From Luteibacter yeojuensis (GTDB lineage: Bacteria; Pseudomonadota; Gammaproteobacteria; Xanthomonadales; Rhodanobacteraceae): DNA of 64,000 nucleotides. Under the pieces are notes generated by a model that saw only the letters and a program-made list of their open reading frames with translations, was not told where the DNA came from and did not search any database. Below are positions 17,130-27,585 of the stretch, piece after piece. The position numbers and the translations under genes were made by a program. The stretch is taken from the NCBI RefSeq assembly GCF_000964085.1, contig NZ_JZRB01000001.1:1-64000 (forward strand). The letters run 5' to 3'. The number at the start of each line of letters is the position of its first letter. Position 1 is the first letter of the stretch.

Positions 17130-17340
17130 CCAGGATCTTCCTGATGTAGTGCGTGAAAGCCGTGCCGTGCTCGGGCGGACGCCCGAGCACATAGGTTCTT
17201 CCGTTATGGGTAAAAGAATCCCTGCCTTCCTTGATGGCCCTATGCATGGCACGAATTCCGCCATGAGGGCCATCCGGCCCGCTAGCGAAGTGCCTGGCCT
17301 CCTCCTCGGAATACGCAGCCCTGAACGATCTGTAGCTCAT
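17119..17340 (-). CDS. Small protein of unknown function (73 residues)
   Basis: A 73-residue soluble protein beginning MSYRSFRAAYSEEEARHF. The start is set by a strong GAGGAGG eight bases ahead of the ATG at 17340. Its C-terminus HYIRKILGGS ends inside the first codons of the membrane-protein gene, so the two form a translationally linked pair. There is a conspicuous GRTYVLGRPPEHGTAFTHY segment with no known motif. Possible roles include an effector or immunity pair; the sequence alone does not decide. Confidence 0.6.
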   Translation of the reverse strand: MSYRSFRAAYSEEEARHFASGPDGPHGGIRAMHRAIKEGRDSFTHNGRTYVLGRPPEHGTAFTHYIRKILGGS

Positions 17341-17510
17341 GGAACCTCCTCTTTCGTGCGCCGATTGTAAGCTCCACCGTACGCGCGGAGGGCCGGCGTC
17401 GCTGTAGGCGATTGATGACACGTTGCGTAGGAACTTCCTGAATTCCATACAGGCGGATCGAACCACGAATTATCGTAAGCTTCGCGGATCGTCCCCACGG
17501 AGTTCCCCGC

Positions 17511-18488
17511 ATGCGATACGTGAAACTGGGCAGGACCGGTCTCGAGATCTCACCCGTGATCCTGGGCTGCATGACCTACGGGGTGCCTGAGCGCGGCAAC
17601 CATGCCTGGACGCTTGACGAAGAGCTGAGTCGCCCGTTCCTGCGCAAGGCGCTCGACCTCGGCATCAACACGTTCGACACCGCCAACGCGTATTCCGACG
17701 GCACGTCCGAAGAGATCGTCGGGCGCGCATTGAAGGATTTCGCGCGCCGCGACGAGGTGGTCATCGCGACCAAGACGTTCTTCCGCTGGCAGAAAGGACC
17801 GAACATGGGGGGCCTGTCGCGCAAGGCCATCTTCCATTCCGTGGATGATTCGCTCGCGCGCCTCGGCACCGACTACATCGACCTGCTACAGATCCACCGG
17901 TTCGACGCGGAGACGCCCATCGAGGAAACGCTCGAAGCGTTGCACGACGTGGTAAAAGCGGGCAAGGCGCGCTACATCGGTGCGTCGTCGATGCATGCGT
18001 GGCAGTTCGCGAAGATGGTGTACACCTCGCGGCTGCATGGCTGGACGGAATTCACCAGCATGCAGGACCACCACAACCTGATCCAGCGCGAGGAAGAACG
18101 CGAGATGATCCCGTTCTGCCAGGACCAGGGCATCGCGGTAATTCCCTGGAGCCCGCTGGCCCGCGGCCGCCTCACGCGCGATTGGGATGAGACCAGCGAG
18201 CGCCAGGACAAGGATGTGTTCGGCGGCACGCTTTACAACGCGACCGAGGACGCCGACCGCGCGGTGGTCGCGGCGGTGAAGAAGGTCGCCGAGGCACGCG
18301 GCGTGCCGCGTGCGCAGGTGGCGCTGGCATGGGTGGCGCAGCGGCCGGGCATCACCGCGCCGATCGTTGGCGCGTCGAAGCCGCACCACCTCGATGATGC
18401 CGTGGCAGCGCTGGAGCTTGGGCTTACCGATGACGAGATGAAGGCGTTGGAAGAAGCCTACGTACCGCACCCCATCGCAGGCTTCTGA
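17511..18488 (+). CDS. Aldo/keto reductase
   Basis: A 325-residue NADPH-dependent aldo/keto reductase. The family tetrad is visible: Asp in FDTANAYSDGTSEE (about 54-67), Tyr within it, Lys in IATKTFF (about 86) and His in LLQIHRFD (about 127). The C-terminal IVGASKPHHLDD is the cofactor-binding segment. It is close to E. coli YajO-type reductases; the substrate is unknown. GGAG lies ahead of the ATG. It is a single gene, divergent from the low-GC pair. Confidence 0.9.
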   Translation: MRYVKLGRTGLEISPVILGCMTYGVPERGNHAWTLDEELSRPFLRKALDLGINTFDTANAYSDGTSEEIVGRALKDFARRDEVVIATKTFFRWQKGPNMGGLSRKAIFHSVDDSLARLGTDYIDLLQIHRFDAETPIEETLEALHDVVKAGKARYIGASSMHAWQFAKMVYTSRLHGWTEFTSMQDHHNLIQREEEREMIPFCQDQGIAVIPWSPLARGRLTRDWDETSERQDKDVFGGTLYNATEDADRAVVAAVKKVAEARGVPRAQVALAWVAQRPGITAPIVGASKPHHLDDAVAALELGLTDDEMKALEEAYVPHPIAGF

Positions 18489-18506
18489 CGGCCAATCACG
18501 CCTGTT

Positions 18507-18570
18507 GTGGGAGCCAGCTTGCTGGCGATGGGGGCTTGTGCAGGCATATCGCCAGCAAGCTGGCTCCCAC
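18507..18570. repeat. REP-like inverted pair (AGCCAGC type)
   Basis: Two copies of the GTGGGAGCCAGCTTGCTGGC element face each other with a short middle, giving a long hairpin between the convergent aldo/keto reductase and glycosyltransferase genes. Confidence 0.85.
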
Positions 18571-18585
18571 AGAAAAAGGCGGTCG

Positions 18586-19848
18586 TCAAAGCGACGCCTC
18601 GATGATATCGGCAGCGGTCTTCGCACCATGTTCCCTGCGAACGGCTTCGCCCAGCGCTTCGGCACGGGCAAGCAACGAGGCATCGCCAAGCATCGCGGTC
18701 AGCTTTGCCGCGGCGCCAGCTGCGCGGTAGCGTCGTGCCGGCAGCACGGCGCCCACGCCGAGCCGCGCCACGCGCGCCGCGTTATCGGGCTGGTCGAAGC
18801 CATGGGGCACCACCAGCGATGGCTTGCCGGCACGCAGGGCTTCGTGCGTCGTGCCGATGCCACCGTGGTGGACCACGGCACAGGCGCGGGCGAACAGCGC
18901 GCCGTGCGGTGCGTAATCGATGGCGAGCACGTCGTCGCCCAGCACGCCGAGGCGCTCGCGCAACGCGGGTGAGCCCGTCAGCAGGATGGCACGCCGGCCC
19001 AGCGCCGCGGCAGCGGCCACGCTTTCACGCAGGAAGCGCTCGCCCGCGTGCACCGCGGCCGAGCCAAGGGTGAAGACGATCGGCGGCGTGCCGGCATCCA
19101 GCCACCGCGACACACCCGGTGGCAACGCGTCGGCCGATGGCAGGTAACGGCACGGCCCCACCAGCACCGCGTGGGCAGGTGCATCCACGGGCAACGCGCC
19201 AAGATGCGGCGAGTACATCGCCAGCACGCCGTCGCGGCCGTGCTGGCCACGGTGGAACGGGTCGCCCGCCGGCCCCACCGGAGGGAGCCCAAGCGTGCGC
19301 CGGAAATCGCGGACGGCCGCCGTCCACGGGTGCGTCACCGCCTCCACGAAGCGCACGAGCCAGCCCGCACGCACGGGCGAGCCGCGGAGCCAGCGGTCAA
19401 GCCACGCCACGCCCGTCGCAGGCGGATCAAACGGCGAAAGGAACACCGACGGCGACAACACGGCCGAGAACCACTTCACCGGCAGCGTCTCACCCAGGAT
19501 CTGCCCTGCGAAGGCCAGCGTGGTCGTCACCACCACGTCGGCTTCGCCGCAGAAGGTCTTCAGCGCGTGGTAGCTCGCCGCGACGTCCGCCGCCGCGAGG
19601 TCGCGCACGACAAAGCGCGGCCCCTTCCACGGGTGGAAGGCTTTCGCGGCGAACGCGGCCTTGTCGTCTGGCTCGGCGATGCCACTGGCCATGACGAACG
19701 CCAGGCCCGCGTCGCGCACGGCGTCGCGGTGGATCGCGTGGGCGCCCACGGTAACGCGATGACCGCGAGCAGCGAGCTCGCGTCCTACCGCCAGGAGCGG
19801 GAACAGGTCGCCCTGCGACCCCACTGTCGCGAACACGATATGCGCCAT
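18586..19848 (-). CDS. GT1-family (UGT/MGT-like) glycosyltransferase
   Basis: A 420-residue GT-B glycosyltransferase of the MurG/UGT type. The N-terminal ATVGSQGDLFPLLAVGRELAARGH (about 7-30) is the acceptor-domain start, and HHGGIGTTHEALRAGKPSLVVPHGFDQPDNAARV (about 335-370) is the nucleotide-sugar signature. Such enzymes glycosylate small lipophilic acceptors or antibiotics. The start at 19848 is preceded by GAGGATG; the frame stays open upstream through the metE riboswitch region, which is non-coding. The acceptor cannot be named. Confidence 0.87.
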   Translation of the reverse strand: MAHIVFATVGSQGDLFPLLAVGRELAARGHRVTVGAHAIHRDAVRDAGLAFVMASGIAEPDDKAAFAAKAFHPWKGPRFVVRDLAAADVAASYHALKTFCGEADVVVTTTLAFAGQILGETLPVKWFSAVLSPSVFLSPFDPPATGVAWLDRWLRGSPVRAGWLVRFVEAVTHPWTAAVRDFRRTLGLPPVGPAGDPFHRGQHGRDGVLAMYSPHLGALPVDAPAHAVLVGPCRYLPSADALPPGVSRWLDAGTPPIVFTLGSAAVHAGERFLRESVAAAAALGRRAILLTGSPALRERLGVLGDDVLAIDYAPHGALFARACAVVHHGGIGTTHEALRAGKPSLVVPHGFDQPDNAARVARLGVGAVLPARRYRAAGAAAKLTAMLGDASLLARAEALGEAVRREHGAKTAADIIEASL

Positions 19849-19914
19849 GGCTGCATCCTCGCGCATTTGACTTCGCGGGGCCGTGAGGCTAATTTCACGG
19901 CCGCCAGCGGTCTT

Positions 19915-19942
19915 TATCTCTTTATCCGAATAAAGAGATAAA
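19915..19942 (+). promoter_or_regulatory. Methionine-cycle palindromic operator (metE copy)
   Basis: The arms CTTTATCTCTTTAT (19912-19925) and ATAAAGAGATAAAG (19930-19943) are perfectly complementary around CCGA. It is the most symmetric of four 28-bp sites found ahead of metE, metK, ahcY and metF. It lies at the upstream edge of the cobalamin riboswitch, where the promoter is expected. Bound protein is unknown; ArsR-family SahR/SamR regulators are reported for methionine genes of Proteobacteria. Confidence 0.7.
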
Positions 19943-19943
19943 G

Positions 19944-20110
19944 CTAAGAGGGAAGCCGGTTCGAATCCGGCGCTGCCCCGCCGCGGTATGTGGAGACGAC
20001 GCCTGTCACACGCACTGGGCCAAGCCCGGGAAGCGACAGGCAAAGGCGGCACGTTTTGCGTGCCACATCCACGAGCCCGAAGACCTGCCGCCGGCCGGCG
20101 CCCGCGCATC
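19944..20110 (+). ncRNA. Cobalamin (B12) riboswitch of metE
   Basis: Conserved elements appear in the right order: AGAGGGAAGCCGGTTCGAAT (from 19946), CCGGCGCTGCCCCGC, CACTGGGCCAAGCCCGGGAAG, and a B12-box-like AGCCCGAAGACCTGCC (20074-20089). The layout fits the known class that senses adenosylcobalamin or methylcobalamin. Upstream of the B12-independent synthase metE it should lower expression when B12 is available, presumably because a B12-dependent MetH is encoded elsewhere. Confidence 0.88.
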
Positions 20111-20289
20111 GTCATGGATGCGCGGGCGCCGACCGACCTGATGGGCGGCCGCGAGGCGGCCCATCGGTTCGCCCGCGGGGGCGAAGGTCGACGGCCAGCC
20201 CGCATGACGCCTGCCGCTTGCCGTGCTCGCCACGGCGGGTGCGGCCGTTGGTGGGCCCCGCCCTTCCCTCCTCTTTCATCCAAAGAGGA
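20096..20289 (+). promoter_or_regulatory. Expression platform of the metE leader, with a start-site hairpin
   Basis: After the aptamer comes a perfect 15-bp stem (20096-20110 with 20117-20131) that lacks a T run. A weaker stem follows (GATGGGC with GCCCATC, about 20140-20165). Finally CCTCTTT-CATCC-AAAGAGG lies at 20270-20288, whose right arm is the metE ribosome-binding site. The last hairpin suggests control at translation initiation rather than by a terminator. Confidence 0.55.
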
Positions 20290-20297
20290 TCGTTTCC

Positions 20298-22589
20298 ATG
20301 CCACATGTGACTTACCTGGGTTTTCCCCGCATCGGCCGGCGCCGTGAACTGAAGCGCGCCCTCGAGGCCTACTGGAAGGGCGATGCCTCGTCCGCCGACC
20401 TGCTGGCCACGGCCGCCACGCTGCGCCAGCGCCACTGGCAGCTCACCCGCGACGCGGGTGCCGACAGCGTGCCGGTGAACGACTTCGCCCTCTACGACCA
20501 TGTGCTCGACGCGGCCGTGGCGGTGGATGCCATCCCCGCCCGCTACCGCGCCCTGCACGATAGCGACCCGCTTGCCGGGTACTTCGCCATGGCGCGTGGC
20601 CACCAGGACGCTCGCCACGACCTGCACGCCCTCGAAATGACCAAGTGGTTCGACACGAACTACCACTACATCGTCCCGGAGCTGCATGCGGGCCAGGTCT
20701 TCCGCGCGAACCCAGCCAAGGTGGTCGCCGAATACCGCGAGGCGGTGGCGGCGGGCCATCGCGCCCGCCCCGTGCTGCTGGGGCCGGTCACCTTCCTGCT
20801 ACTGTCGAAAACGGTGGACGGTAGCCATGCGCTGGGCCTGCTCGACGCGCTGCTGCCTGCATGGCTGGGCCTCGTCGATGCGCTCGTCGCCGCAGGGGCC
20901 GACTGGATCCAGGTGGACGAGCCCGCGCTGGTGCTGGACCTCGACGCAGGCACCCGCGACGCGTTCCGCCGCACGTACGACACGCTCGCCGCGCATTCCC
21001 CCGCGAAGGTGCTGCTGGCCACGTATTTCGGCGGCCTCGAGGGCAACCTCGGGCTTGCCGTGTCGCTTCCCGTGGCGGGCCTGCACGTGGACCTGGCGCG
21101 CGCGCCAGGGCAGCTCGACGCGGTGCTCGATGCCTTGCCCTCGGGCCGCGTGCTGTCGGCGGGGCTCGTCGACGGCCGCAACGTGTGGCTGAGCGACCCG
21201 GCCACCCTCCTGCCGCGCCTGGAGACCCTGCGCGCACGCGTGGCCGACGAGCGGCTATGGCTGGCGCCCTCGTGCTCGCTGCTGCACGTGCCCGTCGATG
21301 CCGCGGAAGAGAAGCAACTGCCGGGCGACATCGCCCATTGGCTCTCGTTCGCGCGGCAGAAGATCGGCGAGCTGCGCCTTTACGCGGATGCCACGCGCGG
21401 CGCGCGGGATGCCACCGCCGCGCTCACCCGCCAGCACGAGGTCGTCGCGGCGCGCCTTGCCTCGGCGGACGTGGTGCGGCCCGACGTGCGCGCCCGCGTC
21501 CGCGGCCTCACGCCGCAATCCAGCCAGCGCCGCTCGGGCTATGCCCACCGCGCGGCCGTGCAGCGCGAACGCTTCGGCTTGCCTCCGCTACCGACCACCA
21601 CGATCGGTTCGTTCCCGCAGACCCACGAACTGCGCAGCGCCCGTGCCGCGCACCGCGCCGGCAAGCTCGGCGATGCCGAGTACGACGCGCTGTTGCGCGA
21701 AGAGGTGCGCCGGGCCGTGCGCTTCCAGGAAGAGGCCGGCCTCGACGTGCTCGTGCACGGCGAGCCCGAACGCAACGACATGGTCGAGTACTTCGGCGAG
21801 CAGCTCGATGGTTACGCGTTCACGAAGAACGGCTGGGTGCAAAGCTACGGCTCGCGCTGCGTCAAGCCGCCGATCATCTATGGCGACGTGGCGCGCCCGG
21901 CCGCCATGACCGTGGCATGGACCCGCTACGCCCAGTCGCTCACGCAGCGGCCCATGAAGGGCATGCTCACCGGGCCGGTGACGATGCTGCAGTGGTCGTT
22001 CGTGCGCGACGACCTGCCGCGTGCCGAGGTGTGCCGGCAGATCGCCCTGGCCCTGCGCGACGAGGTGCACGACCTGGAGCGCGCCGGCATCGGCATCGTG
22101 CAGGTGGACGAGCCGGCCCTTCGCGAAGGCCTGCCGCTGCGCCGCGCCGACTGGCAGGCCTACCTCGACTGGGCCGTGGACGCCTTCCGCATCACCGCGG
22201 GCGGCACCAGCGACGCCACGCAGGTGCACACCCACATGTGCTACTCGGAGTTCAACGACATCATCGAGGCCGTGGCCGCCATGGACGCGGATGTCATTTC
22301 AATCGAGACCAGCCGCTCGCGGATGGAGCTGCTGGACGCCTTCACCCGGTTCCAGTACCACAACGGCATCGGCCCCGGGGTGTACGACATCCACTCACCA
22401 CGGGTACCCGCCGAGGCGGAAATGGCCGAGCTGGTCGCCCGCGCGCTCCAGGTGCTGGCGCCGGGGCAGCTGTGGATCAACCCGGATTGCGGGCTGAAGA
22501 CCCGGGGGTGGAAGGAGGTGGGTGAGGCGCTGAGAGGCATGGTGGCGGTGGCCCGGGCGGCTCGCGCCCGGCTCGCCGAGGCGACTTAA
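20298..22589 (+). CDS. metE: Cobalamin-independent methionine synthase
   Basis: A 763-residue MetE, which transfers the methyl group of 5-methyltetrahydropteroyl-triglutamate to homocysteine. The zinc ligands are present: His 646 and Cys 648 in HTHMCYSEF, Glu 670 in ISIETSRS, and Cys 731 in [11 protein letters not shown], each about five residues later than in the E. coli enzyme. The homocysteine and folate regions ([10 protein letters not shown] about 458-467) are intact. The ATG at 20298 follows AAAGAGGA; the frame opens 75 bp earlier inside the leader. Control is by the B12 riboswitch and, probably, by the palindromic operator. metK follows closely with its own control region. Confidence 0.95.
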   Translation: MPHVTYLGFPRIGRRRELKRALEAYWKGDASSADLLATAATLRQRHWQLTRDAGADSVPVNDFALYDHVLDAAVAVDAIPARYRALHDSDPLAGYFAMARGHQDARHDLHALEMTKWFDTNYHYIVPELHAGQVFRANPAKVVAEYREAVAAGHRARPVLLGPVTFLLLSKTVDGSHALGLLDALLPAWLGLVDALVAAGADWIQVDEPALVLDLDAGTRDAFRRTYDTLAAHSPAKVLLATYFGGLEGNLGLAVSLPVAGLHVDLARAPGQLDAVLDALPSGRVLSAGLVDGRNVWLSDPATLLPRLETLRARVADERLWLAPSCSLLHVPVDAAEEKQLPGDIAHWLSFARQKIGELRLYADATRGARDATAALTRQHEVVAARLASADVVRPDVRARVRGLTPQSSQRRSGYAHRAAVQRERFGLPPLPTTTIGSFPQTHELRSARAAHRAGKLGDAEYDALLREEVRRAVRFQEEAGLDVLVHGEPERNDMVEYFGEQLDGYAFTKNGWVQSYGSRCVKPPIIYGDVARPAAMTVAWTRYAQSLTQRPMKGMLTGPVTMLQWSFVRDDLPRAEVCRQIALALRDEVHDLERAGIGIVQVDEPALREGLPLRRADWQAYLDWAVDAFRITAGGTSDATQVHTHMCYSEFNDIIEAVAAMDADVISIETSRSRMELLDAFTRFQYHNGIGPGVYDIHSPRVPAEAEMAELVARALQVLAPGQLWINPDCGLKTRGWKEVGEALRGMVAVARAARARLAEAT

Positions 22590-22677
22590 CAGCTGAACCA
22601 CCATGCAATCGTCACCTCCCGGGGGTACCCTTGCCGCTGCAATCGGTCGTCGGTGCGTGTATCATGGCGCGCCCTTT

Positions 22678-22705
22678 TATCTCTTTATCCGTAAAGAAGG
22701 ATATA
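22678..22705 (+). promoter_or_regulatory. Methionine-cycle palindromic operator (metK copy)
   Basis: TATCTCTTTATCCG and its imperfect complement TAAAGAAGGATATA form the second of the four related sites. Sixteen bases (22676-22691, TTTATCTCTTTATCCG) are identical to the metE copy. The site ends only 8 bp before the metK ATG. TATATA at 22702-22707 sits where the -10 boxes of metF and ahcY sit relative to their own palindromes. Confidence 0.65.
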
Positions 22706-22713
22706 TACCCGCG

Positions 22714-23931
22714 ATGAGCAGCTATCTCTTCACCTCCGAGTCGGTCTCCGAAGGCCATCCGGACAAAATCGCCGACCAGATCTCCGACGCCGTCCTCGAC
22801 GCCATCCTGGCGCAGGATCCCCGCGCTCGCGTGGCCTGCGAAACGCTGGTGAAGACCGGCGTGGCCATCGTCGCGGGCGAGATCACCACCAGCGCGTGGA
22901 TCGACCTCGAGGCCCTCACCCGCAAGGTGATCCTCGATATCGGCTACAACTCGTCCGATGTCGGCTTCGACGGCGCCACCTGCGGCGTGCTGAACCTTAT
23001 CGGCAAGCAGTCGCCCGACATCAACCAGGGCGTCGACCGCAAGAAGCCGGAAGAACAGGGCGCGGGCGACCAGGGCCTGATGTTCGGCTACGCCACCAAC
23101 GAGACCGCCGAGTTCATGCCGGCCGCCATCCACCTGAGCCACCGTCTGGTGGAACAGCAGGCCAAGGTCCGCAAGAAGAAGAACTCGCCGCTGCCGTGGC
23201 TGCGCCCGGATGCGAAGAGCCAGGTCACGCTGCGCTACAACGAGGCCGGCGAAGCCGTCGCCATCGACGCCGTCGTGCTCTCCACCCAGCACGACCCGGG
23301 CGTGAAGCAGAAGGACCTGGTCGAAGCCGTGCGTGAGCACATCCTCAAGCCGGTGCTGCCGACCAAGCTCCTGCACAAGGACACCAAGTTCCACATCAAC
23401 CCGACGGGCAAGTTCGTCATCGGTGGCCCGGTGGGCGATTGCGGCCTCACCGGCCGCAAGATCATCGTCGACACCTACGGCGGCTGGGCCCGCCACGGTG
23501 GTGGCGCGTTCTCGGGCAAGGATCCGTCGAAGGTCGACCGCTCGGCCGCCTACGCCGCGCGCTACGTGGCCAAGAACATCGTCGCCGCCGGCCTGGCCGA
23601 CCGCTGCGAGATCCAGGTCAGCTACGCCATCGGCGTGGCCGAGCCCACCTCCATCTCGGTCACCACGTTCGGCACCGGCAAGATCCCGGACGACAAGATC
23701 GAGAAGCTGGTCCGTAAGCACTTCGACCTGCGCCCGTACGGCATCCTGCAGATGCTCGACCTGGTGCACCCGATCTACCAGCCGACGGCCTCGTACGGCC
23801 ACTTCGGCCGCAAGCCGTACGAAGTGAAGGGCGCCGATGGCAGCACCTACACCGCGTTCTCGTGGGAAAAGACCGACCGCGCCGAGCTGCTCCGCGACGC
23901 CGCCGGCCTGGGCGGCAAGCCCCGCAAATAA
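22714..23931 (+). CDS. metK: S-adenosylmethionine synthetase
   Basis: A 405-residue MetK, which makes S-adenosylmethionine from methionine and ATP. The start [22 protein letters not shown] is the conserved N-terminus and fixes the ATG at 22714, although the frame opens earlier. Other signatures are [12 protein letters not shown] (about 115-126) and [21 protein letters not shown] (about 237-257). It is 125 bp after metE on the same strand. The palindromic operator covers the space directly before the start, and a terminator follows at 24011-24047. Confidence 0.96.
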   Translation: MSSYLFTSESVSEGHPDKIADQISDAVLDAILAQDPRARVACETLVKTGVAIVAGEITTSAWIDLEALTRKVILDIGYNSSDVGFDGATCGVLNLIGKQSPDINQGVDRKKPEEQGAGDQGLMFGYATNETAEFMPAAIHLSHRLVEQQAKVRKKKNSPLPWLRPDAKSQVTLRYNEAGEAVAIDAVVLSTQHDPGVKQKDLVEAVREHILKPVLPTKLLHKDTKFHINPTGKFVIGGPVGDCGLTGRKIIVDTYGGWARHGGGAFSGKDPSKVDRSAAYAARYVAKNIVAAGLADRCEIQVSYAIGVAEPTSISVTTFGTGKIPDDKIEKLVRKHFDLRPYGILQMLDLVHPIYQPTASYGHFGRKPYEVKGADGSTYTAFSWEKTDRAELLRDAAGLGGKPRK

Positions 23932-23936
23932 GCCAT

Positions 23937-24002
23937 GTAGGAGCGCGCTTGCGCGCGATGGGGGGTCGCCGCAGACCGCATCGCGCGCAAGCGCGCTCCC
24001 AC
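23937..24002. repeat. REP-like inverted pair
   Basis: Two facing copies (GTAGGAGCGCGCTTGCGCGC and its inverse) separated by a short spacer lie immediately after the metK stop. Confidence 0.85.
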
Positions 24003-24010
24003 AGGCAGGC

Positions 24011-24047
24011 AAAAAAACGGGCGCCCTTTGGGGCGCCCGTTTTGTTT
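24011..24047 (+). terminator. Intrinsic terminator after metK
   Basis: The stem ACGGGCGCCC-TTTG-GGGCGCCCGT is followed by TTTGTTT and preceded by a run of A. It should stop metK transcription before the DUF4142 gene. Confidence 0.85.
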
Positions 24048-24122
24048 GCCTACCCGCCAGGGTCACGGCGGTTTCATCGACGGGATGCGACACCAGAGGC
24101 CGCCCCATACGGAGACAACGCC

Positions 24123-24653
24123 ATGGCATTCCGCCTCCCCCGCCTTCTGCTCGCAGCCAGCCTCGCCGCTACCCTGCCCCTCACCGCGTTCGCCCAGGCG
24201 CAGGAGAAAGACAGCCAGGGCGGCACGCCTACCGATGCCGCGTTCTACCAGAACGCCACCGCCGCCAACATCAGCGAGGTGCAGCTCAGCCAGCTCGCGC
24301 TGAAGCAGGCCTCGTCCGCCAAGGTGAAGCAGTTCGCGCAAAAGATGGTGGACGACCACACCAAGGCCAACGAAACGCTGGAGGGCCTGCGTAACGGCGA
24401 CAAGGGGTATTCCACCGCCACCGAGCCGACGCCGGATGCCAGCAAGGACATGGACGCCCTGAAGCTGCTCAACGGGAAGGAGTTCGATCGCCAGTACGCC
24501 AAGACGATGGTGGCTGGCCATGAGAAGGCCGTGGCCATGTTCGAGGTCGAAGCCGAGAAAGGCTCGAACCCGGCGATGAAGGATTTCGCTAACAAGACGC
24601 TGCCGACAATCAGGCAGCATCTGAAAATGGCCAAGGCGCTGCCGACCAAATAA
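24123..24653 (+). CDS. DUF4142 exported protein
   Basis: A 176-residue protein with a clear signal peptide (cleavage near AFAQA, about residue 22) and a DUF4142 domain, a predicted ferritin-like four-helix bundle. Family features include FYQNATAANISEVQLSQLAL, KVKQFAQKMVDDHTKANE and FDRQYAKTMVAGHEKAVAMFE with conserved histidines. Function in the family is not established; a periplasmic stress role is often proposed. The start is the first ATG before the signal peptide. Confidence 0.87.
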   Translation: MAFRLPRLLLAASLAATLPLTAFAQAQEKDSQGGTPTDAAFYQNATAANISEVQLSQLALKQASSAKVKQFAQKMVDDHTKANETLEGLRNGDKGYSTATEPTPDASKDMDALKLLNGKEFDRQYAKTMVAGHEKAVAMFEVEAEKGSNPAMKDFANKTLPTIRQHLKMAKALPTK

Positions 24654-24678
24654 AGAAACCATGGCAACTTAAAGAACT

Positions 24679-24743
24679 GTGGGAGCGCGCTTGCGCGCGA
24701 TGGGGGTTGCCGTAAGGCCCATCGCGCGCAAGCGCGCTCCCAC
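24679..24743. repeat. REP-like inverted pair
   Basis: Facing copies of GTGGGAGCGCGCTTGCGCGC lie between the convergent DUF4142 and xylH stops, and could serve as a shared 3'-end structure. Confidence 0.88.
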
Positions 24744-24751
24744 AATTTTGA

Positions 24752-25897
24752 TCATGCGTTGCGGTTTGAGCCCGAGAGCACGTCGACCCACACGGCCAGC
24801 ACGAGGATCACGCCCTTGATGATCATCTGCCACGAGTTGTCGACGTCCATGAGCTGCATGCCGCTGTCGAGGCTGGCCATGACCAGCGCACCGATGAGCG
24901 CGCCGTAGACCGTGCCCGAGCCGCCACGCATCGAGGTGCCGCCGATGAAGCAGGCCGAGATGGCATCGAGCTCGCCGCCGGTACCGGCCGAGGGGGAACC
25001 GGAGCCCGTGCGGGCCACCGTGATGATGCCGGCGAAGGCGCACATGAGGCCCATGAGCGCGAACACCACCAGCTTCACGCGGCCCACGTTCACGCCGGAG
25101 AGGCGCGTCGCCTCCATGTTGCCGCCTACCGCGTAGATGTGCCGGCCGAAGACGGTCTGCGTCGAGACATAGGTGAACACGGCCAGCAGCGCCAGCAGGA
25201 TCATCACCGGGATGGGGATGCCGTTGGCGTCATTGAGCATGCGGATGAAGCCGAAGATCACCGCGCCGATGATGACGAGGCGGGCCACGTCCATCCACAG
25301 AGCCACCTGCTGCAGCCCCAGCCTGGCGCGGCGCATGCGGCGGCGGGCGGTGAGGCCGACCATGACCAGGAAGATGATGCCGCCGATCCAGCGCGATAGC
25401 GCCACGGGAACGAAGCCCTGGCCGAGCTGGACAAGGTCGTCGGGCGCCGGCGCGATGGTGGCGCTGCCGGTGATGTAGAGCACGATGCCACGGAACGCGA
25501 GCATGCCGCCCAGGCCCACGATGAACGAAGGCACGCGCATCTTCGTGACGACGAAGCCGTTGAACGCACCGATCAGCAGGCCAAGCAGCAGCACGGCGCC
25601 GATGGACGGCCACGTGCCCCAGCCCAGGTTCACCGTGAGGATGGCGGCGACGCCGCCCAGCAACCCGAGCTGCGAGCCGATCGACAGGTCGATCTCGCCC
25701 GCGATGATGATGAACACCATGCCGCACGCGAGCATGCCGGTGATGGCCATCTGGCGGAACAGGTTGGAAAGGTTGTTCGGCGTGATGAAGGCCTGGTCGG
25801 TCTTCACGTGGAAGAAGACCCAGATGAGGGCGACCGCGATAAGCAGCGCCAGGATCTTGTAGCGGACGAAGAGTTGCTGGATTTTCTGGCCTTGCAT
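24752..25897 (-). CDS. xylH: D-xylose ABC transporter permease
   Basis: A 381-residue inner-membrane permease of the RbsC/XylH family, with about ten hydrophobic segments. Family motifs include AGEIDLSIGSQLGLLGGVAA (about 66-85) and the cytoplasmic GGNMEATRLSGVNVGRVK loop (about 258-275) that contacts the ATPase. It is the last gene of xylABFGH, 42 bp after xylG. The assignment to xylose rests on the operon: isomerase, kinase, binding protein and XylR are all present. Confidence 0.92.
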   Translation of the reverse strand: MQGQKIQQLFVRYKILALLIAVALIWVFFHVKTDQAFITPNNLSNLFRQMAITGMLACGMVFIIIAGEIDLSIGSQLGLLGGVAAILTVNLGWGTWPSIGAVLLLGLLIGAFNGFVVTKMRVPSFIVGLGGMLAFRGIVLYITGSATIAPAPDDLVQLGQGFVPVALSRWIGGIIFLVMVGLTARRRMRRARLGLQQVALWMDVARLVIIGAVIFGFIRMLNDANGIPIPVMILLALLAVFTYVSTQTVFGRHIYAVGGNMEATRLSGVNVGRVKLVVFALMGLMCAFAGIITVARTGSGSPSAGTGGELDAISACFIGGTSMRGGSGTVYGALIGALVMASLDSGMQLMDVDNSWQMIIKGVILVLAVWVDVLSGSNRNA

Positions 25898-25939
25898 CGA
25901 CGGGTTTCCGTGGTGGCGCGTGGAAAAGCGGTAAGGGGG

Positions 25940-27487
<1,548 letters not shown>

Positions 27488-27526
27488 CGCGTGGACCTTT
27501 CATCGGACTGTTGAGACTGTGGCCAT

Positions 27527-27570
27527 GTGGGAGCGCGCTTGCGCGCGATCGCGCGCAAGCGCGCTCCCAC
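27527..27570. repeat. Perfect 44-bp REP-like palindrome between xylG and xylF
   Basis: Two 22-bp arms (GTGGGAGCGCGCTTGCGCGC plus GA, and its inverse) abut without a spacer. It lies inside the xyl operon in the 98-bp gap after the binding-protein gene. There it may protect the xylF message and give more binding protein than permease, as REP sequences do in the E. coli mal operon. The same 44 bases occur at 33852-33895. Confidence 0.9.
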
Positions 27571-27585
27571 CTTAAGCGCACCGCG

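Noticed and set aside
20096-20131. Intrinsic terminator after the cobalamin aptamer
   Set aside because: The 15-bp stem is perfect but no T run follows; it is treated as part of the expression platform rather than as a terminator.
20223-20297. 25-residue N-terminal extension of MetE
   Set aside because: It would start inside the riboswitch leader. The family N-terminus begins at 20298, where a ribosome-binding site is found.
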